Assembly: GCF_013522925.1 (NCBI RefSeq)
Contig: NZ_JAAMQU010000002.1
Span: 62,001-126,000 of the forward strand
DNA from: Pseudomonas japonica
GTDB lineage: Bacteria; Pseudomonadota; Gammaproteobacteria; Pseudomonadales; Pseudomonadaceae
Direction of reading: 5' to 3'
DNA: 64,000 nt
The translations under genes and the position numbers were made by a program. Under the pieces are notes generated by a model that was not told where the DNA came from, did not search any database, and saw only the letters and a program-made list of their open reading frames with translations. Of this stretch, positions 9,611 to 24,073 are shown one piece after another; within the stretch, counting starts at the first letter, position 1, and every line of letters begins with the position of its first letter.

Positions 9611-10438
9611 TTAGTGCGCTCCAATAAATATCGCCGGGTCTACCCGCGCGTCGTTCAGGCTCACATTCCAGTGCATGTGTGGGCCCGTGGCGCGCCCGGT
9701 GCTGCCAACCCGGCCTACCACGGCACCGCGAGGCAAGGCCTGGCCCACGCTCACATCCACCTTGGACATATGGCAGAACATGCTGATAAACCCTTGGCCA
9801 TGGTCCACAAACACCGTTTTGCCGTTGAAAAAGTAGTCGCCCACCAGAATTACCCTGCCAGCGGCGGGGGTCTTGATCGGCGTGCCGGCGGGGACGGCGA
9901 AATCCAGCCCGGCGTGAGGGTTGCGCTCCTCGCCATTGAAGAACCGCCGCACGCCGAAGCGGCTCGATAGCGGGCCATTCACTGGCTTGTCCAGCAACAG
10001 GTTGCTCGGCGTACCAGAGGTGAAGCTGGCATAGGCGCGGTTCTGTTCTGCCAACTCTTTATTGATGCGGGTAAGGTCTTGGGGGTCAGGGTTCACCTGC
10101 CGCTTGTTCTTCAGCGTGATTCGCTGCTCGGGGTAGGCCTTGGCCGTGACGTTGAACGTCACATTGCGAGTACCGCCCCCTTGTCGCACCTGCAATGCCT
10201 GTGGGGCGGGCGGTGTCTTCAACGAGATCCCGGCCACGGCGCGCCAGATGCCTTGCTCATTCACCACCATCACTGGCTTGCCCTCCAGAAATACCTGTGG
10301 CGCGGCTGGGGCGGCGCCAAGGTCCACCACGGCCACGCCGCCGGGCACGGGCCGGTTCAACTGGCGGGTAAGGTAGCTGTCGGCCCAGGCGGGCAGGGTG
10401 GCTGCGGCGAGCAAGGCCGCGCAGAGCAATCGGTACAT
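9611..10438 (-). CDS. M23-family peptidoglycan endopeptidase
   Basis: Secreted LytM/M23 metallopeptidase of 275 aa. A signal peptide covers residues 1-20 (ending LPAWA), followed by an N-terminal beta-rich domain and a C-terminal peptidase domain. The zinc and catalytic motifs are present: HAGLD (HxxxD) and HMHW (HxH). It should cleave peptidoglycan cross-bridges in the periplasm. ATG 10438 is preferred to the TTG at 10444. The gene follows xseA with a 2-base gap and is likely co-transcribed with it. Confidence 0.9.
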   Translation of the reverse strand: MYRLLCAALLAAATLPAWADSYLTRQLNRPVPGGVAVVDLGAAPAAPQVFLEGKPVMVVNEQGIWRAVAGISLKTPPAPQALQVRQGGGTRNVTFNVTAKAYPEQRITLKNKRQVNPDPQDLTRINKELAEQNRAYASFTSGTPSNLLLDKPVNGPLSSRFGVRRFFNGEERNPHAGLDFAVPAGTPIKTPAAGRVILVGDYFFNGKTVFVDHGQGFISMFCHMSKVDVSVGQALPRGAVVGRVGSTGRATGPHMHWNVSLNDARVDPAIFIGAH

Positions 10439-10440
10439 GA

Positions 10441-11820
10441 TCAATCCAACAACGAAAGGGTCACAGGGGCTACATGGTTGTCTTCAACCCGTACGCTGAG
10501 CTTGCCTTCACCCAGCCGCGCGGTCAGGCGCTGGCCGGGTGCGGCTTGCTCGGCGCGGCGGATAGCGTGGCCACGGTCGTCGAGCAGGATGCTATAGCCG
10601 CGGCCAAGGGTCGCCAACGGGCTGACAATATTCAACGCCTGGGCCTGGGTCTGCAGGCGCAGCCGCTCCGCACGCAGGCGCTCTTGCATTACCCGGGGAA
10701 GCCGCGCGCGCAGCTGTTCCAGCCGTTGTTGCAGCAACGCCAGCGCGCGCCCCGGATGCTGTGCGGCCAGGCGCGCATCCAGATGCATCAGCCGCTGCTG
10801 GCGGTGCGCCAAGGCGGTGTTGAATGCCCGCCGCAAGCGCATGTCCAGGTCGTCCAGCCGTTGTGCCTGCTGACGAACCTTTTCGCCAGGGTGGCGCAAC
10901 CGGCGGCTCAGCCCTTCGAGGCGCAACCTGTCGTGCGCCAGGCGATGCTGCATGCGCAACAACAGGCGGCGCTGCAAACCGGCCAGCTGGCGTTGCAGGT
11001 CGTTGCTGTCGGGGGCCAGTAACTCGGCGGCTGCGGTGGGGGTGGGGGCGCGCACGTCGGCAACGAAGTCACTGATCGACACGTCCGTTTCATGGCCGAT
11101 CGCGCTGACCACCGGCGTCACGCAGGCATCGACCGCACGGGCTACGGCTTCTTCGTTGAAGCACCACAGGTCTTCGAGCGAGCCGCCGCCACGGGCGAGG
11201 ATGATTGCATCGAAGCCATGGCGGTCCGCCAGGCCCAGGGCCCGGACGATTTGCCCGATGGCCTCGCGCCCTTGAACCGCCGTGGGAATGACCGTGAGCT
11301 GCACTTGGGGCGCACGCCGGCGGAACACGCTGATGATGTCGCGTATCACCGCGCCACCAGGGGAGGTGACGATACCGATGCGCCGAGGATGGGCCGGCAG
11401 GCTTTGCTTGCGCTCGGCACTGAACAACCCCTCGGCGCTGAGTTTTTCTTTCAGCGACTCGAAGGCCAGGCGCAGGGCGCCATCTCCGGCGGGCTCGACG
11501 GTATCGAGGATGAGCTGATAGTCCCCGCGCCCTTCGAACAGCGACACCTTGCCGCGAACCTTTACCGCAAGCCCGTCCCTCAATGCCTGGCGCACCCGGG
11601 CGGCATTCTGCCTGAAGAGGGCGCAGCGCACCTGGGCGCCGGCGTCCTTGAGGGTGAAATAAAGGTGCCCGGAGGCAGGGCGCGCGAGGTTGGAAATCTC
11701 GCCTTCTACCCACACGCTGCTGAACACGTCCTCAAGCAGCACGCGGGCGCGGCCGTTGAGCTGGGAAACCGTGAGGACCTGGCGATCCAGGCCGAGCCTG
11801 GCAAAGGGATCGTTATTCAT
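10441..11820 (-). CDS. xseA: Exodeoxyribonuclease VII large subunit
   Basis: XseA pairs with XseB to degrade single-stranded DNA. The 459-aa protein begins with an OB-fold (VWVEGEISNLARPASGHLYF), followed by the catalytic domain (GIVTSPGGAVIRDI, ILARGGGSLEDLW, SAIGHETDVSISDFVAD) and a long coiled-coil rich in Gln, Arg and Leu. Start ATG 11820 (MNNDPFARLGLDRQ) gives the usual length; a longer frame to 11880 is not family-like. It is divergent from the zinc-ribbon gene at 11906. Confidence 0.96.
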   Translation of the reverse strand: MNNDPFARLGLDRQVLTVSQLNGRARVLLEDVFSSVWVEGEISNLARPASGHLYFTLKDAGAQVRCALFRQNAARVRQALRDGLAVKVRGKVSLFEGRGDYQLILDTVEPAGDGALRLAFESLKEKLSAEGLFSAERKQSLPAHPRRIGIVTSPGGAVIRDIISVFRRRAPQVQLTVIPTAVQGREAIGQIVRALGLADRHGFDAIILARGGGSLEDLWCFNEEAVARAVDACVTPVVSAIGHETDVSISDFVADVRAPTPTAAAELLAPDSNDLQRQLAGLQRRLLLRMQHRLAHDRLRLEGLSRRLRHPGEKVRQQAQRLDDLDMRLRRAFNTALAHRQQRLMHLDARLAAQHPGRALALLQQRLEQLRARLPRVMQERLRAERLRLQTQAQALNIVSPLATLGRGYSILLDDRGHAIRRAEQAAPGQRLTARLGEGKLSVRVEDNHVAPVTLSLLD

Positions 11821-11905
11821 GCCTGGATAATAAAGCCAAGCTTGGCGGCTGTCGCGGCTGCTGGTGGTAGAATCGTTCACCGTTCCGTCGTTGTATGGCT
11901 AGCAC

Positions 11906-12454
11906 ATGGCTTCGCAAAGCATTCTGGTTCCCCAACTCTCCACCGTCCCCGGCAATGAAGGCGCCGCCAGCCTGATGCTGCGCTGGCTCGTTCACAAGAA
12001 TGTCGTGGATGGCCAGCCCACCACCTGCTGCCGGGGCGGCAATGGCATGGGCTACGCCATTGCGGACGGCGCCCGTCGGGTGGTGCGCCATCCGGAGCGC
12101 CTGCCGTTCGGCGAAAAGATCAACGGCCTGCGTATCGTCACCAAGCGCTGCATCTATACGCCGCAGAAGGGCTTTCTCGAAGAAGCGGGTTGCCCCAAAT
12201 GCCGTCGGGAAGTAGGCGAGCCCCTCTTCGAAAGCCTGGACGAGTGGTATCCCGGCCTCACGGACAATTTCACCTGCCCGCTGTGCGGCTTCGAAGACGA
12301 CATCAATGGTTTCCTGTTCCTGCAGCCTTGCGGCTTCTCCAACCTGGGCTTCATTTTCGAAGGTTGGAGCGAGGCCGGCTTCACTGACGCCTTCGTGAAG
12401 GGCTTCGCCGAGCGGCTGGATTGGCCGGTACGGCTGGTGGATGTGCAACTCTGA
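11906..12454 (+). CDS. Conserved protein with two CxxC pairs (probable zinc ribbon), function unknown
   Basis: A 182-aa soluble protein with no signal peptide. The N-terminal half has CC-RGGNGMGYAIADG and VRHPERLPFGEKINGL segments I do not recognise. The C-terminal half carries CPKC (near residue 99) and CPLC (near residue 130), spaced about 30 residues apart as in a zinc ribbon. I recall similar pseudomonad proteins beside guaB being labelled hypothetical, or misleadingly as transporter ATPases; no Walker motif is present. It is divergent from xseA and only 78 bases upstream of guaB. Confidence 0.7.
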   Translation: MASQSILVPQLSTVPGNEGAASLMLRWLVHKNVVDGQPTTCCRGGNGMGYAIADGARRVVRHPERLPFGEKINGLRIVTKRCIYTPQKGFLEEAGCPKCRREVGEPLFESLDEWYPGLTDNFTCPLCGFEDDINGFLFLQPCGFSNLGFIFEGWSEAGFTDAFVKGFAERLDWPVRLVDVQL

Positions 12455-12466
12455 AGCACGCGCGCA

Positions 12467-12495
12467 TTGAGCCTTGGGGCATGTACAGGTATAAT
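12467..12495 (+). promoter_or_regulatory. Sigma70-type promoter of guaB
   Basis: TTGAGC (12467-12472), a 17-base spacer and a consensus TATAAT (12490-12495), 37 bases before the guaB start. This is the best sigma70 match I found in the window. Confidence 0.75.
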
Positions 12496-12532
12496 GGCGC
12501 GCTTCCATTTTTCCCGCCCGGGAGCCCCCGCG

Positions 12533-14002
12533 ATGCTGCGTATCAGCCAAGAAGCCCTGACTTTCGATGACATTCTTTTGGTCCCCGGTTATTCCGAGGT
12601 CCTGCCGAACGAAGTCAGCCTCAAGACCCGTTTGACCCGTGGCATCGAACTGAACATTCCCCTGGTGTCCGCCGCCATGGACACCGTGACCGAAGCCCGC
12701 CTCGCCATCGCCATGGCCCAGGAAGGCGGCATCGGTATCATTCACAAGAACATGACTGTCGAGCAACAGGCCGCGGAAGTCCGCAAGGTCAAGAAGTTCG
12801 AAGCAGGCGTGGTCAAGGACCCGATCACCATCGAGGCCGGCGCCACTGTTCGTGACCTGTTCGAGCTCACTCGCCAGCACAATATCTCCGGCGTGCCGGT
12901 GCTGCACGATGGTGACCTGGTCGGCATCGTCACTTCCCGCGACGTACGTTTCGAAAACCGCCTGGACATCCCTGTCCGCGAGGTGATGACCCCGCGTGAT
13001 CGCCTGGTGACCGTGCGCGAAGGCGCCACCAAGGAAGAAGTTCGCCAACTGCTGCACAAGCACCGGCTGGAGAAGGTCCTGATCGTGGACGCAGACTTCC
13101 AGCTCAAGGGCATGATGACCGTAAAGGACATCGAAAAGGCCAAGGCCTACCCGCTGGCGAGCAAGGACGACCAGGGTCGCCTGCGTGTCGGCGCTGCGGT
13201 GGGTACCGGCAAGGACACCGGCGAGCGCGTTACCGCGCTGGTCGCCGCTGGCGTGGACGTAGTGGTGGTAGACACCGCCCACGGCCACTCCAAGGGCGTG
13301 ATCGACCGCGTGCGTTGGGTCAAGCAGAATTTCCCGCAAGTGCAGGTGATCGGCGGCAACATTGCCACCGGCGCGGCCGCGCTGGCATTGGTTGAAGCTG
13401 GCGCCGATGGCGTGAAAGTCGGTATCGGCCCAGGCTCGATCTGCACCACCCGTATCGTGGCTGGCGTGGGCGTTCCGCAAATCAGCGCAGTGGCCAACGT
13501 TGCCGAAGCATTGAAAAACACTGACGTTCCATTGATCGCCGACGGCGGCATCCGCTTCTCCGGGGACCTGTCCAAGGCCGTGGTCGCCGGCGCCTATTGC
13601 GTGATGATGGGCTCCATGTTCGCCGGTACCGAAGAGGCTCCGGGCGAAATCGAACTGTTCCAGGGGCGTTCCTACAAGGCCTACCGTGGCATGGGTTCGC
13701 TGGGCGCCATGGCTCAGGCTCAGGGCTCCTCGGACCGTTACTTCCAGGATTCGTCCGCTGGTGCGGAAAAGCTGGTGCCGGAAGGTATCGAAGGCCGCGT
13801 GCCCTACAAAGGCGCCCTGTCTGCGATCATCCATCAGCTGATGGGCGGCCTGCGTTCGTCCATGGGCTACACCGGCAGCGCCAACATCCACGAAATGCGC
13901 ACCCGTCCGGAATTCGTCCGCATCACCGGCGCCGGCATGGCTGAATCCCACGTCCACGACGTGCAGATCACCAAGGAAGCGCCTAACTACAGGGTCGGCT
14001 GA
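12533..14002 (+). CDS. guaB: Inosine-5'-monophosphate dehydrogenase
   Basis: IMPDH oxidises IMP to XMP with NAD+, the first committed step to GMP. The 489-aa protein has a TIM barrel interrupted by two CBS domains at about residues 90-205 ([22 protein letters not shown]). The catalytic loop [11 protein letters not shown], with the nucleophilic Cys near residue 305, is intact, as is the C-terminal flap. ATG 12533 ([13 protein letters not shown]) is the family start; GGGAG precedes it. It pairs with guaA downstream, separated by a repeat-rich spacer. Confidence 0.98.
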   Translation: MLRISQEALTFDDILLVPGYSEVLPNEVSLKTRLTRGIELNIPLVSAAMDTVTEARLAIAMAQEGGIGIIHKNMTVEQQAAEVRKVKKFEAGVVKDPITIEAGATVRDLFELTRQHNISGVPVLHDGDLVGIVTSRDVRFENRLDIPVREVMTPRDRLVTVREGATKEEVRQLLHKHRLEKVLIVDADFQLKGMMTVKDIEKAKAYPLASKDDQGRLRVGAAVGTGKDTGERVTALVAAGVDVVVVDTAHGHSKGVIDRVRWVKQNFPQVQVIGGNIATGAAALALVEAGADGVKVGIGPGSICTTRIVAGVGVPQISAVANVAEALKNTDVPLIADGGIRFSGDLSKAVVAGAYCVMMGSMFAGTEEAPGEIELFQGRSYKAYRGMGSLGAMAQAQGSSDRYFQDSSAGAEKLVPEGIEGRVPYKGALSAIIHQLMGGLRSSMGYTGSANIHEMRTRPEFVRITGAGMAESHVHDVQITKEAPNYRVG

Positions 14003-14027
14003 GGCCGGCTTGCGCCGACAGTTTCAA

Positions 14028-14152
14028 GCTACAAGCTTCAAGCGGCCAGCAGGTTGGCCAACCCCACCTGCCACGCCTCGAATCACTTGAGGCTTGCAGC
14101 TTGAAGCTTATTGCTAATCACCAACTTGCAGCTTGCAGCTTCAAGCTTGCCG
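14028..14152. repeat. AAGCTTGCAGCTT-type intergenic repeat cluster between guaB and guaA
   Basis: Several related copies in both orientations: TTCAAGCTACAAGCTTCAAG near the left end, GGCTTGCAGCTTGAAGCTT near 14091-14109 and CTTGCAGCTTGCAGCTTCAA near 14125-14144. Left and middle copies can form a stem. A related copy occurs ahead of thrC at 44516-44550. Confidence 0.7.
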
Positions 14153-14171
14153 CTGCCTTTCAGAGTCTCCC

Positions 14172-15749
14172 ATGGCCCTCGATATTCATGCTCACCGCAT
14201 TCTGATCCTCGATTTCGGTTCGCAGTACACCCAGCTGATCGCCCGCCGCGTGCGGGAAATCGGCGTGTACTGCGAGTTGCACCCTTTCGACATGGATGAC
14301 GAAGCGATTCGCGAATTCGCTCCGCGCGGCATTATCCTGGCCGGTGGCCCGGAATCCGTGCACGAGGCCAACAGCCCGCGCGCGCCTCAGGCCGTATTCG
14401 ACCTGAACGTGCCGCTGCTGGGCATCTGCTATGGCATGCAAACCATGGCCGAACAACTGGGCGGCCGGGTAGAAGGCTCCAACCTGCGTGAGTTCGGTTA
14501 TGCCCGCGTGGACGTGGTTGGTAAAAGCCGCCTGCTCGACGGCATCGAAGACCATGTAGACGCCGACGGCGTGCTGGGCCTGGACGTGTGGATGAGCCAC
14601 GGCGACAAGGTCACCGAAATTCCGTCCAACTTCCACGTGCTGGCCAGTACCCCCAGCTGCCCGATCGCTGGCATGGCCGACGATGCCCGTGGCTACTACG
14701 GCGTTCAATTCCACCCGGAAGTGACCCACACCAAGCAGGGCGGCCGCATGCTGTCCCGCTTCATACTGGATATCTGCGGCTGCGAAGCCTTGTGGACGCC
14801 GTCGCGCATCGCCGACGACGCCATCGAGCAGGTTCGCGCACAGGTCGGTGATGCCAATGTACTGCTGGGCCTTTCTGGCGGCGTGGATTCATCCGTGGTC
14901 GCAGCACTGCTGCACAAGGCTATCGGTGATCAGCTGACCTGTGTATTCGTCGACAACGGCCTGCTGCGCCTTCACGAAGGTGAGCAGGTAATGGCCATGT
15001 TCGCCGAGAACATGGGCGTGAAGGTTATCCGCGCCAATGCCGAAGACCAGTTCCTCGGCAACCTTGCGGGTGAGGCAGACCCGGAGAAGAAACGCAAGAT
15101 CATCGGCCGCACCTTCATCGACGTGTTCGATGCCGAGGCCAGCAAGTTGCACAACATTCAGTTCCTCGCCCAAGGCACGATCTACCCGGACGTGATCGAG
15201 TCGGCTGGCGCCAAAAGCGGCAAGGCCCATGTGATCAAGTCCCACCACAACGTGGGTGGCCTGCCGGAGGAGATGAACCTCAAGCTGGTAGAGCCGCTGC
15301 GTGAGCTGTTCAAGGATGAAGTACGCCGCCTCGGCCTGGAATTGGGCCTGCCGTACGACATGGTCTACCGCCATCCCTTCCCGGGCCCTGGCCTGGGTGT
15401 GCGCATCCTCGGCGAAGTGAAGAAGGAATACGCCGACCTGCTGCGCCAGGCCGACCACATCTTCATCGAAGAACTGCGCAAGGCCGACTGGTACCACAAG
15501 GTCAGCCAGGCATTCGTGGTATTCCAGCCGGTCAAGTCTGTAGGCGTGGTCGGCGACGGCCGCCGTTACGCCTGGGTGGTGGCGCTGCGCGCTGTCGAAA
15601 CCATCGACTTCATGACCGCGCGCTGGGCGCACCTGCCGTACGAACTGCTCGAAAAAGTCAGTGGCCGCATCATCAACGAGATCGAAGGCATCTCGCGTGT
15701 CACCTACGACGTCTCGAGCAAGCCGCCTGCGACGATCGAGTGGGAATGA
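14172..15749 (+). CDS. guaA: GMP synthase (glutamine-hydrolysing)
   Basis: Converts XMP to GMP using glutamine and ATP. The 525-aa enzyme has an N-terminal class I glutaminase with the triad visible (GICYGMQTM nucleophile Cys, then His and Glu in QFHPEVTHT). The ATP pyrophosphatase P-loop [15 protein letters not shown] and the C-terminal dimerisation domain ending in PPATIEWE follow. Start ATG 14172 ([19 protein letters not shown]) is chosen over an in-frame ATG at 14133 that lies in the repeat cluster. The 3' end of guaA is a known integration site for genomic islands in other bacteria; no island is seen here. Confidence 0.98.
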   Translation: MALDIHAHRILILDFGSQYTQLIARRVREIGVYCELHPFDMDDEAIREFAPRGIILAGGPESVHEANSPRAPQAVFDLNVPLLGICYGMQTMAEQLGGRVEGSNLREFGYARVDVVGKSRLLDGIEDHVDADGVLGLDVWMSHGDKVTEIPSNFHVLASTPSCPIAGMADDARGYYGVQFHPEVTHTKQGGRMLSRFILDICGCEALWTPSRIADDAIEQVRAQVGDANVLLGLSGGVDSSVVAALLHKAIGDQLTCVFVDNGLLRLHEGEQVMAMFAENMGVKVIRANAEDQFLGNLAGEADPEKKRKIIGRTFIDVFDAEASKLHNIQFLAQGTIYPDVIESAGAKSGKAHVIKSHHNVGGLPEEMNLKLVEPLRELFKDEVRRLGLELGLPYDMVYRHPFPGPGLGVRILGEVKKEYADLLRQADHIFIEELRKADWYHKVSQAFVVFQPVKSVGVVGDGRRYAWVVALRAVETIDFMTARWAHLPYELLEKVSGRIINEIEGISRVTYDVSSKPPATIEWE

Positions 15750-16059
15750 TCGGGCGTTCGGCAATAGCCGGCACCAACTAGCAGAGAATGCCCTGAAGCC
15801 CGCGCGATGCGGGCTTTTGGTTTTCTAAGGGGGGGGCACCGGTGCAAAGCGCTGCTCGTGCTCGCCGCTCCTGAATTGTTTGCTCGTGTTGCCATCAGTC
15901 TTCCCCATGGCCCGTATCGGTATAGGGACATCTTTCCAGACGATTCCTCCGTACGAGCCCTCCACCCACCGGTCACAATGCGGCGCTTAGCGGAAAATTG
16001 AAGCGTGTCGTGGACAACTGCACGGTGGCTTGTCTGCAAGATGACGGTAAGGAGTAACC
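15750..16059. other. 310-base gap between guaA and the HTH-protein gene
   Basis: Contains the guaA terminator at its left end and GGTAAGGAGTAACC, a Shine-Dalgarno for the next gene, at its right end. The roughly 200 bases between include a run of eight G at about 15830 but no ORF, RNA gene or repeat I can support. Confidence 0.5.
15797..15824 (+). terminator. Rho-independent terminator of guaA
   Basis: Perfect 7-bp stem AGCCCGC/GCGGGCT with a 5-base loop, then TTTGGTTTT, 47 bases after the guaA stop. Confidence 0.85.
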
Positions 16060-16359
16060 ATGGAATACATATTTACGTTCAAATACCAGCTCACCGTGGC
16101 AGACCAGGATCTCCATGCGGTTGTAGAGCGCCTGGGGGAAGCGGGCTGTGACGACGCGGTGGTAGGTATTGGCCAGCCTGGGAGGCTCGCACTGGAATTC
16201 ACTCGCGAGGGGCCGACCGCCGCTGCCGCAATGCGCAGCGCGCTGGCCGACGTGCAACGTGCAGTACCCTCGGCAAGGCTGATTGAAGCGGCGCCGGATC
16301 TGGTAGGCCTGACGGACGTTGCGCAAATAGCCGGTGTGTCACGGCAGAACACCGATTGA
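16060..16359 (+). CDS. Small DNA-binding-type protein, apparently truncated within its helix-turn-helix
   Basis: A 99-aa protein of mixed alpha/beta sequence with AAG and AIPS-type segments, ending VGLTDVAQIAGVSRQNTD. The last 18 residues look like the first helix, turn and the beginning of the recognition helix of a MerR/AlpA-type HTH (DVAQIAGVSRQN), then the frame stops. Related pseudomonad proteins as I recall them continue about 40 residues past SRQN. A good Shine-Dalgarno (AAGGAG) precedes ATG 16060, so the gene may be translated, but DNA binding with half an HTH is doubtful. Treated as a probable 3'-truncated gene. Confidence 0.6.
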   Translation: MEYIFTFKYQLTVADQDLHAVVERLGEAGCDDAVVGIGQPGRLALEFTREGPTAAAAMRSALADVQRAVPSARLIEAAPDLVGLTDVAQIAGVSRQNTD

Positions 16360-16512
16360 ATCGGGATCTGGGCGCTGCCCTTGGTACGCTGTCGGTGTAA
16401 TACCCGCAAGTTCTTACCTCTCACTCAGCCCTTAAAATTCCTCCCATACCTGTGTATCGTATCGGCCCCTTCGCGGCTGGTCCGCGTTTGCCTATCCCGA
16501 GGTTCCCAAGCC

Positions 16513-17886
16513 ATGTCCGTCACCCGTCGCCAATTCCTCACGGGCCTGTCCGGCCTGGCTGTCGTGGGGCTGGGAGTGGGTGGCGCCACGCGCTACTGGC
16601 TGGGCCGCAATGAAGCGCCCGGCGGGCACGATTACGAGTTGATCGCGGCGCCACTGGATGTCGAGCTGGTGCCAGGCCATCAAACCCCTGCATGGGCCTA
16701 TGGCGGTGCGGCGCCGGGGTTGGAGCTGCGGGCGCGTCAGGGCGATTGGCTGCGGGTCAAGTTCACCAACCATCTGCCAGTGCCCACTACCGTCCACTGG
16801 CATGGCATACGCCTGCCGCTCGAGATGGACGGCGTGCCCTATGTCTCGCAGTTGCCCGTGCTGCCAGGGGAGTCCTTCGATTACCGCTTCCGAGTGCCGG
16901 ATGCCGGCAGCTATTGGTACCACCCCCATGTCACCAGCAGCGAGCAGCTGGGGCGCGGGCTAGTGGGCCCGCTGATCGTTGAAGAGCGCGAGCCCACCGG
17001 TTTTGTGCATGAACGCATCCTTAGCCTGAAGAACTGGCATGTGGACGAGGAGGGCAGTTTCCTTCCCTTCAGCATCCCGCGGGAAGCCGCGCGTAACGGT
17101 ACGTTGGGGCGGTTATCCACGATCAATGGCGAGCCCAACCCCACGCTGGACCTTCCCGCCGGCCAGATCGTGCGGGTGCGCCTGCTGAACCTAGACAATA
17201 CGGCCACCTACCGGCTGAACCTGAAAGGGCAGGGCGAAGCCCGTATTTACGCATTGGACGGCAACCCCGTAACCCCACGGGCCATGGGCCCGGATTACTG
17301 GCTTGGGCCTGGCATGCGGATCTGTCTGGCGCTGCGCATGCCCGCCGCAGGTGAAGAGATTGCCCTACGCGATGGTCCGGTACGCCTGGGTACCTTGCGT
17401 GCGGTTCCGTCCGAAGGCAGCGCGACCAACTGGCCCGCGCCGTTGCCGCCCAACCCCATCGCCGAGCCCGACCTGGCCAATGCAGAGAAGCTCAACTTCA
17501 ATTTCGAGTGGGTGGGCAGTACGGCGGAGGAAGGCGTGGATACCCCACCTAGCCTGTGGCAGATCAACGGCGTGGCCTGGGATATCAACGACAAAACCTG
17601 TGCCGACCGCCCGATTGCCAAACTGCAGCGGGGCAAGAGCTATATTTTCGAGCTCAAGAACATGACCCAGTACCAGCATCCGGTTCACCTGCATGGGATG
17701 AGCTTCAAGGTAATCGCCTCCAATCGGCGCAAGATCATTCCCTATTTCACCGATACCTTCCTGCTGGGCCGCAATGAGCGGGCGCAGGTGGCGCTGGTTG
17801 CGGATAATCCGGGCACCTGGATGTTCCATTGCCATGTGATCGACCATATGGAAACCGGCCTGATGGCAGCGATCGAGGTGGCCTGA
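16513..17886 (+). CDS. Tat-exported multicopper oxidase
   Basis: A 457-aa three-cupredoxin oxidase. The Tat signal at the N-terminus (TRRQFLTGLSGLAVVGLG) targets the folded, copper-loaded enzyme to the periplasm. All four copper-ligand motifs are present: HWHG near residue 95, WYHPHV, HPVHLHG and the C-terminal HCHVIDHMETGLM with the type 1 Cys and Met. There is no methionine-rich insert of the CueO type, so cuprous oxidation is only one possible role. Start ATG 16513 puts the twin arginines at residues 5-6; longer in-frame starts would bury the signal. The stop overlaps the start of tadA by one base. Confidence 0.9.
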   Translation: MSVTRRQFLTGLSGLAVVGLGVGGATRYWLGRNEAPGGHDYELIAAPLDVELVPGHQTPAWAYGGAAPGLELRARQGDWLRVKFTNHLPVPTTVHWHGIRLPLEMDGVPYVSQLPVLPGESFDYRFRVPDAGSYWYHPHVTSSEQLGRGLVGPLIVEEREPTGFVHERILSLKNWHVDEEGSFLPFSIPREAARNGTLGRLSTINGEPNPTLDLPAGQIVRVRLLNLDNTATYRLNLKGQGEARIYALDGNPVTPRAMGPDYWLGPGMRICLALRMPAAGEEIALRDGPVRLGTLRAVPSEGSATNWPAPLPPNPIAEPDLANAEKLNFNFEWVGSTAEEGVDTPPSLWQINGVAWDINDKTCADRPIAKLQRGKSYIFELKNMTQYQHPVHLHGMSFKVIASNRRKIIPYFTDTFLLGRNERAQVALVADNPGTWMFHCHVIDHMETGLMAAIEVA

Positions 17887-18380
17887 TGCGTCAACCCATG
17901 ATCATCGATCGCAGCCGCGACCGCGATTTCATGCAGATGGCACTGGCCCTCGCCGAGCAGGGCGCGGTGCTGGGCGAGGTGCCGGTGGGCGCGGTGCTGG
18001 TGCAAGGCGGCGAAGTGATCGGGCGCGGCTTCAATTGCCCGATCAGTACCAGTGACCCCAGCGCCCACGCGGAGATGGTCGCGATCCGTGAAGCTGCCCA
18101 AGCGGTGAGCAACTACCGGCTACCGGGCGCAACGCTCTATGTCACGCTGGAGCCCTGCAGCATGTGCGCGGGTTTGATCGTCCATTCGCGGGTGGCCAGG
18201 GTGGTGTTCGGCGCGCTGGAGCCCAAGGCGGGGATTGCCCAAAGCCAGGGGCAGTTCTTTGCTCAGCCGTTCCTGAATCACCGGGTATTGATCGAAGGCG
18301 GGGTAATGGCCGAAGAGTGTGGGGCAGTACTGAGTGCGTTTTTCAAGCAGCGGCGCAGCGCAGGGCGACCCCCGCTGTAG
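17886..18380 (+). CDS. tadA: tRNA-specific adenosine deaminase
   Basis: TadA deaminates A34 to inosine in the anticodon of tRNA-Arg(ACG), which is essential for decoding CGN codons. The 164-aa protein shows the zinc site HAEM (His61, catalytic Glu63) and PCSMC (Cys91, Cys94). The start ATG shares its A with the stop of the multicopper oxidase gene (TGATG), so the two are translationally coupled. The stop codon lies inside the left arm of a REP-like inverted repeat. Confidence 0.95.
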   Translation: MRQPMIIDRSRDRDFMQMALALAEQGAVLGEVPVGAVLVQGGEVIGRGFNCPISTSDPSAHAEMVAIREAAQAVSNYRLPGATLYVTLEPCSMCAGLIVHSRVARVVFGALEPKAGIAQSQGQFFAQPFLNHRVLIEGGVMAEECGAVLSAFFKQRRSAGRPPL

Positions 18381-18442
18381 GAAGCGGGCGGAGCTCGCGA
18401 ATATATTTTCGTACCATTTCGCGAGCTTTGCCCGCTTCCTAC
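18377..18442. repeat. REP-like inverted repeat after tadA
   Basis: Arms GTAGGAAGCGGGC-GGAGCTCGCGAA and TTCGCGAGCT-TTGCCCGCTTCCTAC, about 25 bases each, are separated by a 16-base A/T-rich spacer. Related elements occur at 50673-50766 and 56796-56861. Located between convergent tadA and mltF, it may also end transcription. Confidence 0.75.
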
Positions 18443-18502
18443 GGGATTATTTTAGGAGCTCGCGAATAAGGGCTTTCACAAGGCAGGAATTTGCGAAAAC
18501 TG

Positions 18503-24058
<5,556 letters not shown>

Positions 24059-24073
24059 CCCTGGAGAGGCACG

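Noticed and set aside
11813..13957. 714-codon minus-strand ORF opposite guaB
   Set aside because: It is antisense to the intact, promoter-bearing guaB and its low-complexity His/Gly/Asp/Val-rich translation is typical of GC-rich antisense frames.
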